From Limosilactobacillus alvi (GTDB lineage: Bacteria; Bacillota; Bacilli; Lactobacillales; Lactobacillaceae), in contig NZ_JACJJQ010000002.1 in NCBI RefSeq assembly GCF_016900115.1, forward strand, positions 1 to 64,000: 64,000 nucleotides of DNA, written 5' to 3'. Positions 28,519 through 40,255 of the stretch are shown piece by piece. Position numbers and translations under genes: made by a program. Numbering within the stretch: the first letter of the stretch is position 1; each line of letters starts with the position of its first letter. Below the pieces are notes generated by a model. That model ran no database searches. It was not told where the DNA came from and worked only from the letters and a program-made list of their open reading frames with translations.

Positions 28519-29103
28519 TTGAATTTACCAAATAAGTTAACCGTCGTGCGGTTAATTATTATTCCATTTTTCTTATTACTGATGGTTTTACCCCTTGGTT
28601 GGGGCGACGTTAGCTTTTTAGGGGCCACAGTACCGGTTGCTCAGGTTTGGGCAACGGTCCTCTTTATTGCGGCTACGATTACTGATAACTTAGATGGGCG
28701 GATTGCCCGGCGAGATCACTTAGTTACTAACTTTGGGAAGTTTGCCGATCCACTTGCGGACAAGTTGCTAGTGATGACGGCCTTCATTGTTTTAACGGCT
28801 AGTGGTAGTGTGCCAGCTTGGGTAACGGTGGTGATCATTTGGCGGGAACTCTCCGTAACGGGGCTCCGTTTACTGATCGTGGAACAAAACGGTCAAGTGA
28901 TGGCCGCTAAGATGCCAGGAAAGATTAAGACGACCACCCAGTTCATTGCGATTATCTTCTTGTTATTACACAACGCCATTTTTGCTTATGCGCACATCCC
29001 ATTTGGGGAAATTATGTTGTACATCTGCCTATTCTTCACGGTTTACTCCGGGGCCGATTACTTCATTAAGAGTAAGGATATCTTTAGTGACGGGTTTAAA
29101 TAA
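28519..29103 (+). CDS. pgsA: CDP-diacylglycerol-glycerol-3-phosphate 3-phosphatidyltransferase
   Basis: A 194-residue membrane enzyme that makes phosphatidylglycerol phosphate, the first committed step to phosphatidylglycerol and, through it, to lipoteichoic acid. The CDP-alcohol phosphotransferase motif reads DNLDGRIARRDHLVTNFGKF with the two aspartates of FADPLAD. The TTG start at 28519 has GAGGAGG upstream. It is co-transcribed with rodZ (24-base gap). Confidence 0.94.
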   Translation: MNLPNKLTVVRLIIIPFFLLLMVLPLGWGDVSFLGATVPVAQVWATVLFIAATITDNLDGRIARRDHLVTNFGKFADPLADKLLVMTAFIVLTASGSVPAWVTVVIIWRELSVTGLRLLIVEQNGQVMAAKMPGKIKTTTQFIAIIFLLLHNAIFAYAHIPFGEIMLYICLFFTVYSGADYFIKSKDIFSDGFK

Positions 29104-29136
29104 ATCAGGTAGGGAGAAAATCTGCCTAACGACCGA

Positions 29137-29287
29137 GCTGGGATAAGGAGGATGAAGGCTACCAGAATTGGTCTGCCTGCACACTTATCCGTAAGGCCGT
29201 GCTTTTTGACCTTAGTTACTGAGTAACATTCGGAGATGAAAAAGAGGCCGGAAAGAAACTCATGTTTCTTCCCGGCCTCATCCTTTT
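29137..29287 (+). repeat. Structured intergenic element, copy A (with terminator hairpin)
   Basis: The copy holds the outer helix GGGATAAG (29140) / CTTATCC (29184), then AAGGCCGTG, the conserved box TTGACCTTAGTTACTGAGTA, CGGAGATGAA and a strong hairpin, GAGGCCGGaAAGAAAC / GTTTCTTcCCGGCCTC (29244-29279), followed by T-rich sequence. It lies between pgsA and cinA. It shares these blocks with copies at 31843, 47222 and (hairpin part) 60308. Confidence 0.75.
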
Positions 29288-29417
29288 TATAACATTTTCG
29301 TTTAAAGCGAGTAAAATAGGTGTTAGCTAAGTAAAATTGGTTTCTCATCAAAATTTAAAAAGCTTTTTTCTAAGAAATCAGGAAAAATTACGTATATATA
29401 AAGTAGGGGGATATTTT

Positions 29418-30668
29418 ATGGAAGTAGAGATTATTTCCGTTGGCAACGAACTGATTCTGGGCCAAATCGTGAATACCAACGTTGCCTACTTGGCGGATCA
29501 GCTCCGCCAGATAGATTTAGTGGCCCATTACCAAACCACAGTTGATGACGAACCAGAACGGATTATTGCGGCAGTTCGGACGGCCCAAAAACGCGCCCAA
29601 TTAGTTTTTGTTTGTGGGGGCTTGGGGCCGACTGATGATGATCAAACAATGCCTAGTGTTGCCAAAGCTTTAGGAAAAGAACTGGTCCTTGATGAAGATC
29701 ACTGGGCGACCATCCAAGCTAACTTTGAACGGCGGCATGTCACGATGACGCCAGAAAATATTCGCCAAGCCTATTATCTAGCTGACGGAATAGCCTTGGC
29801 TAATCCGGTTGGTTTGGCCTTGGGGACAATGGTGACGACTGGCAAAGTAACCACAGTGGTGCTTCCCGGCCCACCAAGTGAGTTCAAAGCGATGGTAAAG
29901 CAATCACTTTTACCGGAACTAAAAAAGCAGTTTCGAGTTACAAACTCAATTATTACGCGCAACCTCCACTTTGTCGGTCAACCGGAATCCCTTTTGATGG
30001 ATGAAATTACTTCAACCTTGGGAAATTCACCGGTTGTTGCCACTTCGTATGTTCAACCAGCGGAAATTCAAGTTCGCTTAAAGGTGAGCGGAATGGAGGC
30101 AACAGTCGCTAAACAAACTTTGGATCAAGCCGAAGCAAGAATTATTGCCCGGGAAAAACAATATTACTTTGGCACCGGGGACGGATTAAATTTAGCAGGT
30201 GAAGTTGTCCGCCTCTTACGGGCAAAAGGGTATCGAATTACCGCGGCGGAAAGCTTAACGGGGGGGCTTTTCCAAAGCACCCTTTGTAGTGTGAGTGGTG
30301 CCTCGAATGTTTTTAACGGTGGCTTTGTCACCTATGCAGCCGGGGCGAAAGAAAAATTAGTTGGTGTGCCAGCGACAACGATTCAAAAGTACGGCGTGGT
30401 CAGTGCGGAAACGGCTACGGCGATGGCCGAAGGCGCTCGACAAGCCATGGATGCTGACTTGGGGGTTTCGTTTACGGGGGTCGCTGGTCCGGATGCCTTA
30501 GAAGGCCACCCGGCCGGAACGGTTTTTGTGGCAATTGCCCAAAAGAATTACCCAACCAAGGCCTGGCAATTAAAATTAACCGGGCTTTTAGGACGGCAAA
30601 CCATTCGAAATCAGAGTGTGGCCCAAGTTTTACTAGCCCTGTATCATCGCCTACAAGCAGAAAATTAG
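29418..30668 (+). CDS. cinA: CinA family protein (competence/damage-inducible, NMN amidohydrolase domain)
   Basis: A 416-residue two-domain protein: an N-terminal MoaB-like molybdopterin-binding domain (GNELILGQIVNTN; FVCGGLGPTDDD) and a C-terminal PncC-type nicotinamide-mononucleotide amidohydrolase domain (AAESLTGGLFQSTLC; FTGVAGPD). ATG 29418 is chosen, with a GGGGG-type SD nine bases before it. A G7 run at 30260-30266 encodes the Gly-Gly of LTGGL, a conserved motif. It precedes recA, as in most Bacilli, and its stop codon overlaps the recA SOS box. Confidence 0.94.
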   Translation: MEVEIISVGNELILGQIVNTNVAYLADQLRQIDLVAHYQTTVDDEPERIIAAVRTAQKRAQLVFVCGGLGPTDDDQTMPSVAKALGKELVLDEDHWATIQANFERRHVTMTPENIRQAYYLADGIALANPVGLALGTMVTTGKVTTVVLPGPPSEFKAMVKQSLLPELKKQFRVTNSIITRNLHFVGQPESLLMDEITSTLGNSPVVATSYVQPAEIQVRLKVSGMEATVAKQTLDQAEARIIAREKQYYFGTGDGLNLAGEVVRLLRAKGYRITAAESLTGGLFQSTLCSVSGASNVFNGGFVTYAAGAKEKLVGVPATTIQKYGVVSAETATAMAEGARQAMDADLGVSFTGVAGPDALEGHPAGTVFVAIAQKNYPTKAWQLKLTGLLGRQTIRNQSVAQVLLALYHRLQAEN

Positions 30669-30679
30669 AACGCGGGTTC
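30668..30679. promoter_or_regulatory. LexA/SOS box of recA
   Basis: GAACGCGGGTTC fits the Gram-positive SOS consensus GAACNNNNGTTC exactly. It starts at the cinA stop codon and lies just before the recA -35 box. Confidence 0.75.
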
Positions 30680-30688
30680 GAAAAAGAC

Positions 30689-30717
30689 TTGGTTTTTAGC
30701 GAAAAAACTGATATTAT
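30689..30717 (+). promoter_or_regulatory. recA promoter
   Basis: TTGGTT and TATTAT with a 17-base spacer, next to the SOS box at 30668 and 32 bases before the recA start. Confidence 0.65.
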
Positions 30718-30749
30718 TAATGCTAGGATTTGAAAAGGAAGTGAAGTAA

Positions 30750-31820
30750 GTGGCTGACGAACGGAAAGCGGCCCTCGATACCGCCCTGAAGAAGATTGAA
30801 AAGAGTTTCGGTAAGGGTGCCATTATGCGGATGGGGGACGCTGCAGACACGAAAATTGCTACGGTCTCAAGTGGTTCATTAGCAATTGATGAAGCACTTG
30901 GTGTCGGAGGATACCCACGAGGCCGGATTATTGAAATGTACGGTCCAGAAAGTTCTGGGAAGACGACGGTGGCCTTACATGCGGTTGCCGAAGTCCAACA
31001 ACAAGGTGGGACGGCAGCTTACATTGATGCTGAAAATGCCTTGGATCCAGAATATGCCAAGGCCTTAGGAGTTAATATTGACGATCTTTTGCTTTCCCAA
31101 CCAGATACGGGGGAACAAGGGTTACAAATTGCCGATGCCTTGATTTCTAGTGGAGCCATCGATATTGTGGTTATTGACTCCGTGGCGGCCCTAGTTCCGC
31201 GAGCGGAAATTGATGGCGAAATGGGGGACGCGCACGTTGGTTTGCAAGCCCGGCTAATGTCCCAAGCCCTACGGAAGTTGTCGGGGACAATTAATAAGAC
31301 CAAGACGATTGCCATCTTTATTAACCAAATTCGGGAAAAGGTTGGGGTGATGTTCGGTAACCCTGAAACCACCCCAGGTGGTCGGGCTTTGAAGTTTTAC
31401 TCCACGGTGCGGCTTGAAATCCGGCGGGGAGAACCAATTAAGGACGGTTCTGATATAATTGGGAACCGCGCTAAGATTAAAGTGGTTAAGAACAAGGTTG
31501 CACCACCGTTTAAAAAGGCCGAAGTCGACATCATGTACGGGCAAGGGATCTCTAAGATGGGTGAATTGCTTGATATGGCGGCGGATAAGGACTTGATTAA
31601 GAAGAGTGGGGCTTGGTATTCCTACGGCGAAGAACGGATTGGTCAAGGTCGGGAAAACGCCAAAAAGTGGTTAACTGAACACCCAACGGAAATGAACCTC
31701 CTAATGAAGAAGGTCCGGGTTGCTTATGGCATGGATCAGCCAAGTGAAGAAGAAGTTGCTGAACCAAAGGATCAAGCAACGGATTCCAAAAGTAAAAGGT
31801 CAGGAGCAACTAAGTCTTAA
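30750..31820 (+). CDS. recA: Recombinase RecA
   Basis: RecA (356 residues) forms the ssDNA filament for homologous recombination and triggers LexA self-cleavage. The Walker A reads GPESSGKTT, and the conserved region reads [14 protein letters not shown] with the usual acidic tail ([13 protein letters not shown]). The GTG start at 30750 has AAGGAAG upstream. It has its own SOS-controlled promoter behind cinA. Confidence 0.98.
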   Translation: MADERKAALDTALKKIEKSFGKGAIMRMGDAADTKIATVSSGSLAIDEALGVGGYPRGRIIEMYGPESSGKTTVALHAVAEVQQQGGTAAYIDAENALDPEYAKALGVNIDDLLLSQPDTGEQGLQIADALISSGAIDIVVIDSVAALVPRAEIDGEMGDAHVGLQARLMSQALRKLSGTINKTKTIAIFINQIREKVGVMFGNPETTPGGRALKFYSTVRLEIRRGEPIKDGSDIIGNRAKIKVVKNKVAPPFKKAEVDIMYGQGISKMGELLDMAADKDLIKKSGAWYSYGEERIGQGRENAKKWLTEHPTEMNLLMKKVRVAYGMDQPSEEEVAEPKDQATDSKSKRSGATKS

Positions 31821-31842
31821 ATTTTAGATGCAATTGATGCTG

Positions 31843-32096
31843 CTGGGGAAAAGCTCCTCGACGGCCTGGTTGGGATCAGCAGAACGAAGGCTAATTTGTT
31901 AGCATTAGCCTTGGAGCAAACTAACCAATTTGCTTGGCGTTTGTGAGCCCTTGTAAGGCTGAATCGTTTGGGGGTGACCGACGAGGGAGACAACTACCAT
32001 TCAGCGACTGCTTTGACCGTAGTTTCTGAGTAATAAGCGGAGATGAAGAGAGGGCGGGAAGTAATTTGAGTTTCTTCCCGCCCTCTCATTTTCTTT
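31843..32096 (+). repeat. Structured intergenic element, copy B (long form)
   Basis: This long copy lies between recA and rny. It begins GCTGGGGAAAAGCTCC, continues with ACGGCCTGGTTGGGAT and an AACGAAGG hairpin, then the middle block TTGGCGTTTGTGAGCCC, the CATTCAGCGACTGC block, TTTGACCGTAGTTTCTGAGTA, CGGAGATGAA and the terminal hairpin GAGAGGGCGGGAAG / CTTCCCGCCCTCTC (32048-32087). Copy C at 47222 has the same block order over its whole length. Confidence 0.8.
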
Positions 32097-32109
32097 CTGA
32101 GTTAGCCTG

Positions 32110-32138
32110 TTGACACCTTATTTCTGCCCGTATAAAAT
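32110..32138 (+). promoter_or_regulatory. rny promoter
   Basis: TTGACA and TAAAAT with a 17-base spacer, 82 bases before the rny start. Confidence 0.75.
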
Positions 32139-32219
32139 TAAGTCTGTACGTTAAATTTTACGTATCGGTTAAAAATTTTAAAAACCAATAACGAAATAAT
32201 AGTTGATTTGGAGGGGGAA

Positions 32220-33779
32220 ATGGGTATGACAAACTTATTTACCGCCGTCATCGCTATTGTTGTCGGGATTATTGTCGGTTATGTAATTCGAAAGTCAATT
32301 TTGGAACGGCAGATTACACAAGCGCACAATAGCGCCGAGGAGATTATTGAAAAAGCTAAGAAGGATGCGGCGACTGCCAAGAAAGAGGCAATCTTGGAAG
32401 CCAAGGAAGAAAGTCACCGTTACCGTGAAAGTGTCGAACAAGAGTTAAAGAGTCGGCGGAGTGAAGTTCAAAAGCAAGAAGAAAGACTCCTCCAACGGGA
32501 AACAACCTTGGATCGTAAGGATAATCTCCTTGAACATCGAGAAAATGCTATTAGTTCTCGCGAACGTAAAGTCGAACAGCGAAACGAGCAAATTCAAAAG
32601 GATCAACAACAAGTAGCCCAATTGGTACAAGCTCAACAGGAAAAGTTAGCCGAAGTTGCTAATTTAACTCGTGACCAAGCACGAGAGAAGATTTTGAGTC
32701 AATTGAAAGATGAATTGCGGGTTGAACGTGAAACTATGATTCGGGAAAGCGAACAGGAAGCAGAATTAGTTGCCGATCGGAAGGCCAAAACCTTGATTGT
32801 CGAAGCCATCCAACGTTCAGCAGCCGATATGGTTTCAGAAGCTACGGTTTCAGTAGTTAACTTACCGAATGACGAGATGAAAGGCCGAATTATTGGTCGG
32901 GAGGGCCGAAATATTCGGACCTTGGAGACTTTAACGGGGATTGATTTAATTATTGATGATACCCCAGAAGCCGTAGTGCTGAGCGGTTTTGATCCGGTCC
33001 GGCGGGAAATCGCTAAGATGGCCTTGGAACATTTGATCCAAGATGGCCGGATTCATCCAGCCCGAATTGAAGAAGCGGTTGAAAAGGCCCAAAAGGATAT
33101 GGATAACCACCTTCGGGAAGTCGGCGAACAAACCGTCTTTGACCTAGGCTTGCATTCTGTTCATCCGGACCTCATGAAGACGATCGGGCGAATGGAATAC
33201 CGGACTAGTTACGGACAAAATGTTTTGCAACACTCGATTGAAGTGGCCAAGCTAGCTGGGATTATGGCGGCTGAACTCGGCCAAGACGTAACGATGGCTA
33301 AACGGGCCGGCTTACTTCATGATATTGGGAAAGCAATTGACCATGAAGTAGATGGTTCCCACGTTGAACTTGGGGTTGAATTAACCCGGAAATACAAGGA
33401 AAGTCCAATTGTGATCAATACGATTGCTTCCCACCACGGCGACGTAGAACCAACTTCGATTATCGCTGTGCTCGTCCAAGCGGCAGATGCCATCTCTGGT
33501 GCCCGGCCAGGAGCACGGAGTGAATCGCTCGAGCAATATATCCAACGGTTAAAGCAATTAGAAAAGATTGCTAATGATCATCGCGGAGTTGATCATAGTT
33601 TTGCCATCCAAGCTGGTCGGGAATTACGGGTGATCGTAAAACCAAATAAGGTTAATGATCGGCAAGCAGCGGCTTTAGCCCATGATGTTAAGCAAGAGAT
33701 CGAGGATCAACTCGAGTATCCTGGTCATATCAAAGTTACCGTTATTCGGGAAGTCCGAGCGGTCGATTATGCAAAGTAG
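32220..33779 (+). CDS. rny: Ribonuclease Y
   Basis: The membrane-anchored endoribonuclease RNase Y (519 residues) starts mRNA turnover in Bacilli. Its order is an N-terminal membrane helix (about 5-23), a long charged coiled coil (about 30-200), a KH domain ([15 protein letters not shown]) and an HD domain ([12 protein letters not shown]). ATG 32220 is five bases from a GGAGG SD; ATG 32226 is possible. It has its own promoter at 32110. Confidence 0.96.
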   Translation: MGMTNLFTAVIAIVVGIIVGYVIRKSILERQITQAHNSAEEIIEKAKKDAATAKKEAILEAKEESHRYRESVEQELKSRRSEVQKQEERLLQRETTLDRKDNLLEHRENAISSRERKVEQRNEQIQKDQQQVAQLVQAQQEKLAEVANLTRDQAREKILSQLKDELRVERETMIRESEQEAELVADRKAKTLIVEAIQRSAADMVSEATVSVVNLPNDEMKGRIIGREGRNIRTLETLTGIDLIIDDTPEAVVLSGFDPVRREIAKMALEHLIQDGRIHPARIEEAVEKAQKDMDNHLREVGEQTVFDLGLHSVHPDLMKTIGRMEYRTSYGQNVLQHSIEVAKLAGIMAAELGQDVTMAKRAGLLHDIGKAIDHEVDGSHVELGVELTRKYKESPIVINTIASHHGDVEPTSIIAVLVQAADAISGARPGARSESLEQYIQRLKQLEKIANDHRGVDHSFAIQAGRELRVIVKPNKVNDRQAAALAHDVKQEIEDQLEYPGHIKVTVIREVRAVDYAK

Positions 33780-33816
33780 GATAAATAAGTAGTGCTGGTG
33801 AAGACCGGCTTGAGAC

Positions 33817-33863
33817 AGCGTCAACTGAGTATGGCATCGCGCCCCCTCGTTGACGCTGATTTA
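33817..33863 (+). terminator. Stem-loop after rny
   Basis: AGCGTCAACTGAG pairs with CTCGTTGACGCT around a 16-base loop. The T tract after it is poor, so it may end transcription inefficiently or process the RNA. The rest of the gap to mutS (33864-34010) shows no gene. Confidence 0.5.
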
Positions 33864-34010
33864 ATAAAGGTAGGTTTGCCTGGGATGTAGCTTAGAATCG
33901 CGTCTACGTAGGAGATTTAGTTGAGATCGAGTGCTTATTCCAAGCGATCACCACATGTTATCAGAACTGAAATTGCAATCATAAAGAATAGAAAAGGTAA
34001 GGGGAAAATT

Positions 34011-36602
34011 TTGGCAAAAGCAAAACTGACGCCCATGATGGCGCAATACCAAAAGGTAAAGGATCAGTATCCAGATGCGTTTTTGTTTTATCGGTTAGGA
34101 GATTTTTACGAACTTTTTAACGATGATGCAATTAAGGGTTCCCAATTACTCGAATTGACTTTAACCACCCGGAATCATAGTTCTGCAAATCCGATCCCAA
34201 TGTGTGGAGTACCCCACCGGGCGGTTGAAAACTATGTTGATATTTTAATTGATAAGGGGTATAAAGTTGCCATTTGTGAACAGATGGAAGATCCGAAAAA
34301 GGCTAAGGGGATGGTTAAGCGGGCGGTTACGCGATTAATTACCCCAGGGACGAAGATGGATCTGAAAGGAGACGCCGCCCAATCAAATAATTACTTAACG
34401 GCCGTCCTACCAGTTGAAAACGGTTTTAAGCTCGCCTACGCTGACCTTTCAACCGGGGAGCTTAAGGTTACAACTTTGGCTAATCAAGGCGCGGTTTTAA
34501 ACGAATTAATTAATCTCCAAACCAAAGAAATCGTTTATGAACAAGCCCTGCCAGCCGATTTGGTGGCGACTTTGAATAAGCGCAATTTACTTTTATCAAA
34601 GCAAACGACGCAAGAACCGCAAGCTGAAATTGCCTACCTTACTCAAGAATTAACGGATGCTGGCGAAAAACAAGTGGTGACCTTGCTGGTATCCTATCTG
34701 CTTACCACTCAAAAGCGGGCCTTGGCCCACATGCAAATTGCGCAGTCCTATGAATTAAATTCCTACATGGAAATTGACCATAACTCTAAGGCGAATCTGG
34801 AATTAATGGTTAATATGCGGAGTGGTAAGCGCCAAGGCACCTTGGCATGGCTACTCGATGCCACCAAAACCGCGATGGGAAGTCGACTGTTAAAGCGCTG
34901 GCTTGATCGGCCATTAATCAACTTGGATGAAATTACTGAACGGCAAGATAAGGTTGCGGTCCTTTTGGATCACTACTTCGAGCGGAGTAACCTGCAAGAA
35001 GAATTAACCAAGGTCTATGATTTGGAACGGCTAGCGGGCCGGGTGGCTTACGGCAGTGTCAATGGTCGCGACTTAATTCAACTCAAAACGTCGTTGAACC
35101 AAGTGCCCAAAATTAAGTATGTTTTGGAAACCCTTGAAGCCCCCGTATTTGACCAGATGCTGGCCAAACTAGATCCCTTAGCGGATGTGGCCACCCTAAT
35201 TGACCAGGCAATTGTTGAAGATGCGCCAGTTTCGGTTACTGATGGTGGGGTAATTAAGGTGGGTTACAATGACCAGCTTGATACTTACCGGGATGCGATG
35301 AATAACGGTAAGGAATGGATTGCCCAACTCCAGAAAAAAGAACGCGAAGCAACCGGGATTAATAACTTAAAGATTGGTTACAACCATGTCTTTGGATACT
35401 ACATTGAAGTTACGAAGGCTAATATTGCTAAGTTGCCGGCTGATCGTTATGAACGAAAACAAACACTGGTGAATGCGGAACGGTTCTCAACGCCAGAATT
35501 AAAGGAGAAAGAAGCCATCATCATGGAAGCGCAAGAAAAGTCAACTTCCATGGAATACGACCTCTTCGTAGCGGTCAGGGATAAGGTAAAAGCCCAGATT
35601 GGACGACTTCAAAAGCTGGCGGCTAGTTTAGCGGAATTAGATGTTTTACAATCCTTTGCCGTAGTCAGCGAAGATTATCACTTTGTGCGGCCCAAATTAA
35701 ATCAAGGTCATGAACTAAAGATTAAAGCAGGTCGCCACCCAGTTGTGGAAAAGTTCCTAGGCCACCAAGAGTATGTTCCAAATGATGTGGTAATGGATCC
35801 TAATACCGAGATTTTACTGATTACCGGGCCAAACATGTCTGGGAAGAGTACTTATATGCGGCAGTTAGCCTTGATTGCAGTGATGGCTCAGGTTGGGTGT
35901 TTTGTCCCCGCGGATTCAGCGTTATTGCCAATTTTTGACCAAATTTTTACCCGAATTGGAGCGGCGGATGATCTGGTTTCAGGAGAAAGTACCTTTATGG
36001 TTGAAATGATGGAAGCCAACAACGCCCTTCAACACGCTACTCCAAATTCTTTGATTCTCTTTGATGAAATTGGCCGGGGAACGGCAACCTATGATGGGAT
36101 GGCCTTGGCTCAAGCAATTATTGAATATGTTCATGATCATGTCCATGCGAAAACCCTGTTTTCAACCCACTATCATGAGTTAACGACGCTTGATCAACGG
36201 TTGACACAGTTAAAAAATGTACACGTTGGGGCGAGTGAGGAAAATGGTGAATTAGTCTTCTTACACCGGGTCGAAGCCGGCCCAGCGGATAAGTCATACG
36301 GAATTCATGTCGCCAAATTAGCAGGCTTGCCGGATTCCTTATTAAAACGGGCTGATACCATTTTGACCAAACTTGAGGGGAAAAAAGCAACGGTACCAAC
36401 GCCAGTTTCCGCTACACCGGAACCAAAATTAGTAACGGAAGCCTCCGGGCAAATGGATCTTTTTGATCCGACACCAACAAATAAACCCTCAAATACCAAG
36501 GCAAATCGCGTATTGAAACAGTTGAAAGACCTTGACTTAATGGGGATGACCCCAATGGAAGTGATGAATCAAGTTTATCAATGGCAACGAAAGTTAAGGT
36601 AG
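34011..36602 (+). CDS. mutS: DNA mismatch repair protein MutS
   Basis: MutS (863 residues) recognises mismatches and recruits MutL. The mismatch-binding motif reads [11 protein letters not shown] near the start, and the ATPase has [13 protein letters not shown] and [12 protein letters not shown]. The TTG at 34011 ([10 protein letters not shown]) is chosen because AAGGGG precedes it and it gives the usual N-terminus; upstream in-frame codons to 33921 look unlike MutS. Next gene: mutL, 9 bases on. Confidence 0.96.
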   Translation: MAKAKLTPMMAQYQKVKDQYPDAFLFYRLGDFYELFNDDAIKGSQLLELTLTTRNHSSANPIPMCGVPHRAVENYVDILIDKGYKVAICEQMEDPKKAKGMVKRAVTRLITPGTKMDLKGDAAQSNNYLTAVLPVENGFKLAYADLSTGELKVTTLANQGAVLNELINLQTKEIVYEQALPADLVATLNKRNLLLSKQTTQEPQAEIAYLTQELTDAGEKQVVTLLVSYLLTTQKRALAHMQIAQSYELNSYMEIDHNSKANLELMVNMRSGKRQGTLAWLLDATKTAMGSRLLKRWLDRPLINLDEITERQDKVAVLLDHYFERSNLQEELTKVYDLERLAGRVAYGSVNGRDLIQLKTSLNQVPKIKYVLETLEAPVFDQMLAKLDPLADVATLIDQAIVEDAPVSVTDGGVIKVGYNDQLDTYRDAMNNGKEWIAQLQKKEREATGINNLKIGYNHVFGYYIEVTKANIAKLPADRYERKQTLVNAERFSTPELKEKEAIIMEAQEKSTSMEYDLFVAVRDKVKAQIGRLQKLAASLAELDVLQSFAVVSEDYHFVRPKLNQGHELKIKAGRHPVVEKFLGHQEYVPNDVVMDPNTEILLITGPNMSGKSTYMRQLALIAVMAQVGCFVPADSALLPIFDQIFTRIGAADDLVSGESTFMVEMMEANNALQHATPNSLILFDEIGRGTATYDGMALAQAIIEYVHDHVHAKTLFSTHYHELTTLDQRLTQLKNVHVGASEENGELVFLHRVEAGPADKSYGIHVAKLAGLPDSLLKRADTILTKLEGKKATVPTPVSATPEPKLVTEASGQMDLFDPTPTNKPSNTKANRVLKQLKDLDLMGMTPMEVMNQVYQWQRKLR

Positions 36603-36611
36603 GTGAGCAAA

Positions 36612-38588
36612 ATGGCTGAAATTCGGGAACTTCCCACGGTATTAGCCAATCAAATTGCGGCCGGGGAAGTCATTGAACGACCAGCTTCAGTGGTCAAAGA
36701 ATTAGTTGAAAATGCAATTGATGCCCATAGTCGGCGGATCGACATTTTGATTCAAGAAGCCGGTCTAGCCGAAATTCGGGTAATTGACGATGGTGATGGG
36801 ATTGAAAAGTCCCAGGTCCCGATTGCCTTCAAACGCCATGCCACCAGTAAGATCAATTCAAAGTTACAACTGTTTAAGGTGACGACGATGGGATTTCGGG
36901 GCGAAGCGTTACCAAGTATTGCCTCGGTAGCAGATTTGAAATTGATCACTACAGTGGCTGGGGCAGACGGCTATTTGTACCACGTTAAGGGGGGAAAGGT
37001 GGTTGAAGAAGGTCCGGCAGCTTCTCGTCCTGGAACGGACGTGACTGTTAGCCAACTCTTTTACAACACGCCGGCCCGGCTCAAGTATTTAAAGTCCCCC
37101 AAGACTGAACTGGGGCATATTGTCGATATTGTTTACCGCTTAGCTTTGGGAAATCCCACGATCGCGATTAGCTTATCCAATAATGGTAAGGAACTTTTCC
37201 GATCAGCCGGTAATGGCAATCTCCATCAAGTGATCGCTGCTATTTATGGGGTGCAAGTAGCCCGGAAGATGGTCGCAATAGCAGGCGCAGACGATGATTT
37301 TAAGGTTAGTGGCTATGTTTCCTTGCCAGAGCTTACCCGGTCGTCTGGAAAATACCAGACCCTTTTGATTAATCATCGGTATATCCGTAACTTTACCTTG
37401 AATAAAGCTATTATTGCTGGGTATGGTTCCAAACTAATGGTTGGCCGATATCCCTTTGCAGTCCTAGAAATTGAACTAGACCCGGCCCTGGTTGATGTCA
37501 ATGTTCACCCGGCCAAGCGCGAAGTTCGTTTAAGTAAAGAGGAACAATTATCGGCTTTGATTGCGAAGGCAATTTATGAACGTTTAGCCAAGGAAAATTT
37601 GATTCCTGATGTCGGGAAAACCGCCCAAAAATTGGTGGCGGCAAAACAAGTAATGCCGACTCAAACGGCGGTTCAAGAAACCCAAGTTACCTACCAAGAA
37701 AATCTTACTCCCCCCAAAGAAGCTCAACAACCAAATCCAGCAGCGGCGGATGGTAATGATAGTGAAGTGACCGCCCCAATTATCATTCACCAAATTAGTG
37801 ACCTTAAAAGTCCGGTCGTAGCGGCTTTTGATCAACGATACCGGGCCGAAGGAACGATGCCACCATTTGCAGATTTAGAAATCGCTAAAAAAGAAACCTC
37901 AGTTCCGCAACCAGAACAGGTTAGTTTACCAATTGAAGATACCGGTGAACCGGCCCAAAAGCGGTTCCCGGATCTCACTTATATCGGGCAACTCCAGGGG
38001 ACTTTTCTCTTGGCGCAGGCTTCAGACGGTCTCTATATTCTTGACCAACATGCAGCACAAGAACGGGTTAATTATGAACGTTTCCGAAAAGAGATTGGGG
38101 AAGTGAGTGCTGACCAACAGAGCTTTTTAACTCCCTTGGTTTTAAACTATTCCCTAACGGATGCCCTCATGATTCGGCGACATTTGGAAGTCCTAGCTGG
38201 AGCTGGGTTGCATTTGAGTACCTTTGGTCAGAATAGTTTTTTGATTCAAGAACATCCAACTTGGTTTGTGGCCGGGCAAGAAGAGGCAACGATTCGAGAA
38301 ATGATTGATTGGGTCTTAAAGGATGGTCGGATTACGGTAGCTAATTTTCGGGAGAAAACGGCAATTATGATGAGTTGTAAACGAGCAATTAAGGCTAACC
38401 ACCACCTTGATCAACGAGAAGCGGTAGCCTTGTTAAAACGATTGCCAAGTTGTGAAAATCCCTTTAATTGTCCCCATGGGCGGCCCGTATTGATTCATTT
38501 GACCGACCGAGATCTAGAAAAAATGTTTAAGCGGATTCAGGATAGTCATCAACCATATGCCGGGGAATTTGACGATCATGAATTTTAG
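36612..38588 (+). CDS. mutL: DNA mismatch repair protein MutL
   Basis: MutL (658 residues) couples mismatch recognition to strand incision. The GHKL ATPase shows [18 protein letters not shown] and [13 protein letters not shown]. The C-terminal domain has the metal-dependent endonuclease motif [12 protein letters not shown] (DQHAxxExxxxE), as expected in bacteria without MutH, and the zinc-site CPHGRP. ATG 36612 follows AGGTGAG; the GTG at 36603 is in frame. It is co-transcribed with mutS. Confidence 0.96.
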   Translation: MAEIRELPTVLANQIAAGEVIERPASVVKELVENAIDAHSRRIDILIQEAGLAEIRVIDDGDGIEKSQVPIAFKRHATSKINSKLQLFKVTTMGFRGEALPSIASVADLKLITTVAGADGYLYHVKGGKVVEEGPAASRPGTDVTVSQLFYNTPARLKYLKSPKTELGHIVDIVYRLALGNPTIAISLSNNGKELFRSAGNGNLHQVIAAIYGVQVARKMVAIAGADDDFKVSGYVSLPELTRSSGKYQTLLINHRYIRNFTLNKAIIAGYGSKLMVGRYPFAVLEIELDPALVDVNVHPAKREVRLSKEEQLSALIAKAIYERLAKENLIPDVGKTAQKLVAAKQVMPTQTAVQETQVTYQENLTPPKEAQQPNPAAADGNDSEVTAPIIIHQISDLKSPVVAAFDQRYRAEGTMPPFADLEIAKKETSVPQPEQVSLPIEDTGEPAQKRFPDLTYIGQLQGTFLLAQASDGLYILDQHAAQERVNYERFRKEIGEVSADQQSFLTPLVLNYSLTDALMIRRHLEVLAGAGLHLSTFGQNSFLIQEHPTWFVAGQEEATIREMIDWVLKDGRITVANFREKTAIMMSCKRAIKANHHLDQREAVALLKRLPSCENPFNCPHGRPVLIHLTDRDLEKMFKRIQDSHQPYAGEFDDHEF

Positions 38589-38602
38589 GAAGGAATAAGT
38601 TA

Positions 38603-39205
38603 ATGTACGAATATTTGAAAGGTTATGTCACCATTGTTAAGCCAACCTACATTGTAGTTGAGGTCAATGGGGTTGGTTTTCGCCTAGCAGTGGCAAACCC
38701 GTATGCCTACGAAGTGAATGCTGATAAGCTAGTGACCGTTTACGTTTATCAAGCCGTTAAAGATGACAGCATTACCCTCTTCGGGTTTCAAAGTGGCGAT
38801 GAAAAGCAACTCTTTGAAAAGCTTATCAGTGTTTCTGGCATTGGGCCGAAGAGTGGGTTAGCAATCCTTGCTAATCCGGATCACCAAGCTTTGATTCAAG
38901 CAATTCGGGAAAATAATGCTAACTATCTCGCAAAGTTCCCGGGGATTGGTAAGAAGACGGCTTCCCGGATTATTATTGAATTGCAAGATAAGGTAGATAG
39001 TCTCCTCCCAACAAATGAACTCGACTTTACGATTAAGGCAACCAAAGTGGCAGCTAATCCAGCCTTAGAAGATGCCTTAGCGGCCTTGAAAGCCTTAGGC
39101 TATGCGGAAAGAGACGTAAAGCAAGTTGAAAAGAAGCTTTTGCAAGGTGAGGACGCCCTAACAACCGATCAATATCTCCGGGAAGGTTTGAAGTTACTGA
39201 ACTAG
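38603..39205 (+). CDS. ruvA: Holliday junction branch migration protein RuvA
   Basis: RuvA (200 residues) binds four-way junctions as a tetramer and loads RuvB. The order is an N-terminal OB domain ([20 protein letters not shown]), helix-hairpin-helix motifs ([14 protein letters not shown] and [16 protein letters not shown]) and a C-terminal RuvB-binding domain ([18 protein letters not shown]). It lies 14 bases behind mutL. Confidence 0.97.
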   Translation: MYEYLKGYVTIVKPTYIVVEVNGVGFRLAVANPYAYEVNADKLVTVYVYQAVKDDSITLFGFQSGDEKQLFEKLISVSGIGPKSGLAILANPDHQALIQAIRENNANYLAKFPGIGKKTASRIIIELQDKVDSLLPTNELDFTIKATKVAANPALEDALAALKALGYAERDVKQVEKKLLQGEDALTTDQYLREGLKLLN

Positions 39206-39229
39206 AATTTTTAAGTTAGGGGGAAAAGA

Positions 39230-40255
39230 ATGGCAACCGAAGAACATGGGGTCATGGGACCAGATGTTGAAAATGACGCCGAAGGTCAATTAGAAGTTAG
39301 TCTTCGACCGCAGACCTTAGCGACTTATATTGGGCAACAAAAGATTAAAGACGAACTGAAGGTCTATATTGCGGCAGCTAAAGCCAGAGAAGAAGCTCTT
39401 GACCACGTCCTCTTATATGGACCACCCGGTTTAGGGAAAACGACGTTAGCAATGGTGATTGCCAATGAGATGGAAGTGGGGATTAAGACCACTTCTGGTC
39501 CAGCAATTGAAAAGCCGGGGGACTTAGTGGCCCTGTTAAATGAATTGAAGCCGGGGGATGTCTTGTTTATTGATGAGATTCATCGGCTACCGAAAGTGGT
39601 TGAAGAAATGTTGTACTCGGCAATGGAAGACTACTACATCGATATTGTCGTCGGCGAAGGCCCAACCGCTCATCCGGTTCATTTCCCATTGCCACCATTT
39701 ACCTTGGTGGGGGCAACGACCCGGGTTGGGTTATTATCAGCACCACTGCGGGATCGGTTTGGAATTATTGAACGCTTAGCTTACTACCAACCAAGCGAAC
39801 TTGAACAGATCATTAATCGGAGTGCGCGGATTTTTACGACGGCAATTAATCCAGCCGGAGCGAAAGCCTTAGCCTGGCGGTCGCGAGGGACCCCGCGGAT
39901 TGCAAACCGGCTTTTAAAACGGGTACGAGACTTTGCCCAAGTTGCGGGCAAAGATGAAATCGATGAAGCAAGTGTTGATCGGGCCTTGACAATGCTTGAC
40001 GTGGATCAAAAAGGGTTAGATGCTACCGACCGGAAGATGTTACTTACGATGATAAACTATTATGGTGGTGGCCCAGTTGGGGTTAAAACGATTGCGGCCA
40101 ATATTGGGGAAGAAGCGGCGACAATTGAAGAAGTTTACGAACCATATCTCCTCCAGATCGGCTTTATTTCCCGGACGCCGCGGGGACGGTTAGTCACTCC
40201 AGCAGCTTATGAACATCTTGGAATTCCCTTTCCAGACCAAGGAGGTAAAGCATGA
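39230..40255 (+). CDS. ruvB: Holliday junction branch migration helicase RuvB
   Basis: RuvB (341 residues) is the AAA+ motor of branch migration. Walker A is GPPGLGKTT, Walker B DEIHR, sensor [18 protein letters not shown], and the C-terminal winged helix reads [14 protein letters not shown]. The start ATG has AGGGGG upstream. Its TGA overlaps the ATG of the next gene, so that gene is translationally coupled. Confidence 0.97.
   Translation: MATEEHGVMGPDVENDAEGQLEVSLRPQTLATYIGQQKIKDELKVYIAAAKAREEALDHVLLYGPPGLGKTTLAMVIANEMEVGIKTTSGPAIEKPGDLVALLNELKPGDVLFIDEIHRLPKVVEEMLYSAMEDYYIDIVVGEGPTAHPVHFPLPPFTLVGATTRVGLLSAPLRDRFGIIERLAYYQPSELEQIINRSARIFTTAINPAGAKALAWRSRGTPRIANRLLKRVRDFAQVAGKDEIDEASVDRALTMLDVDQKGLDATDRKMLLTMINYYGGGPVGVKTIAANIGEEAATIEEVYEPYLLQIGFISRTPRGRLVTPAAYEHLGIPFPDQGGKA

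Noticed and set aside
30260-30266. G7 tract in cinA as another phase-variable gene
   Set aside because: The frame is intact, it encodes the conserved Gly-Gly of the active domain, and cinA is a core gene. It shows only that G7 alone is not proof.
33781-34010. Further copy of the structured repeat between rny and mutS
   Set aside because: It has a stem-loop but none of the conserved tip or box sequences.
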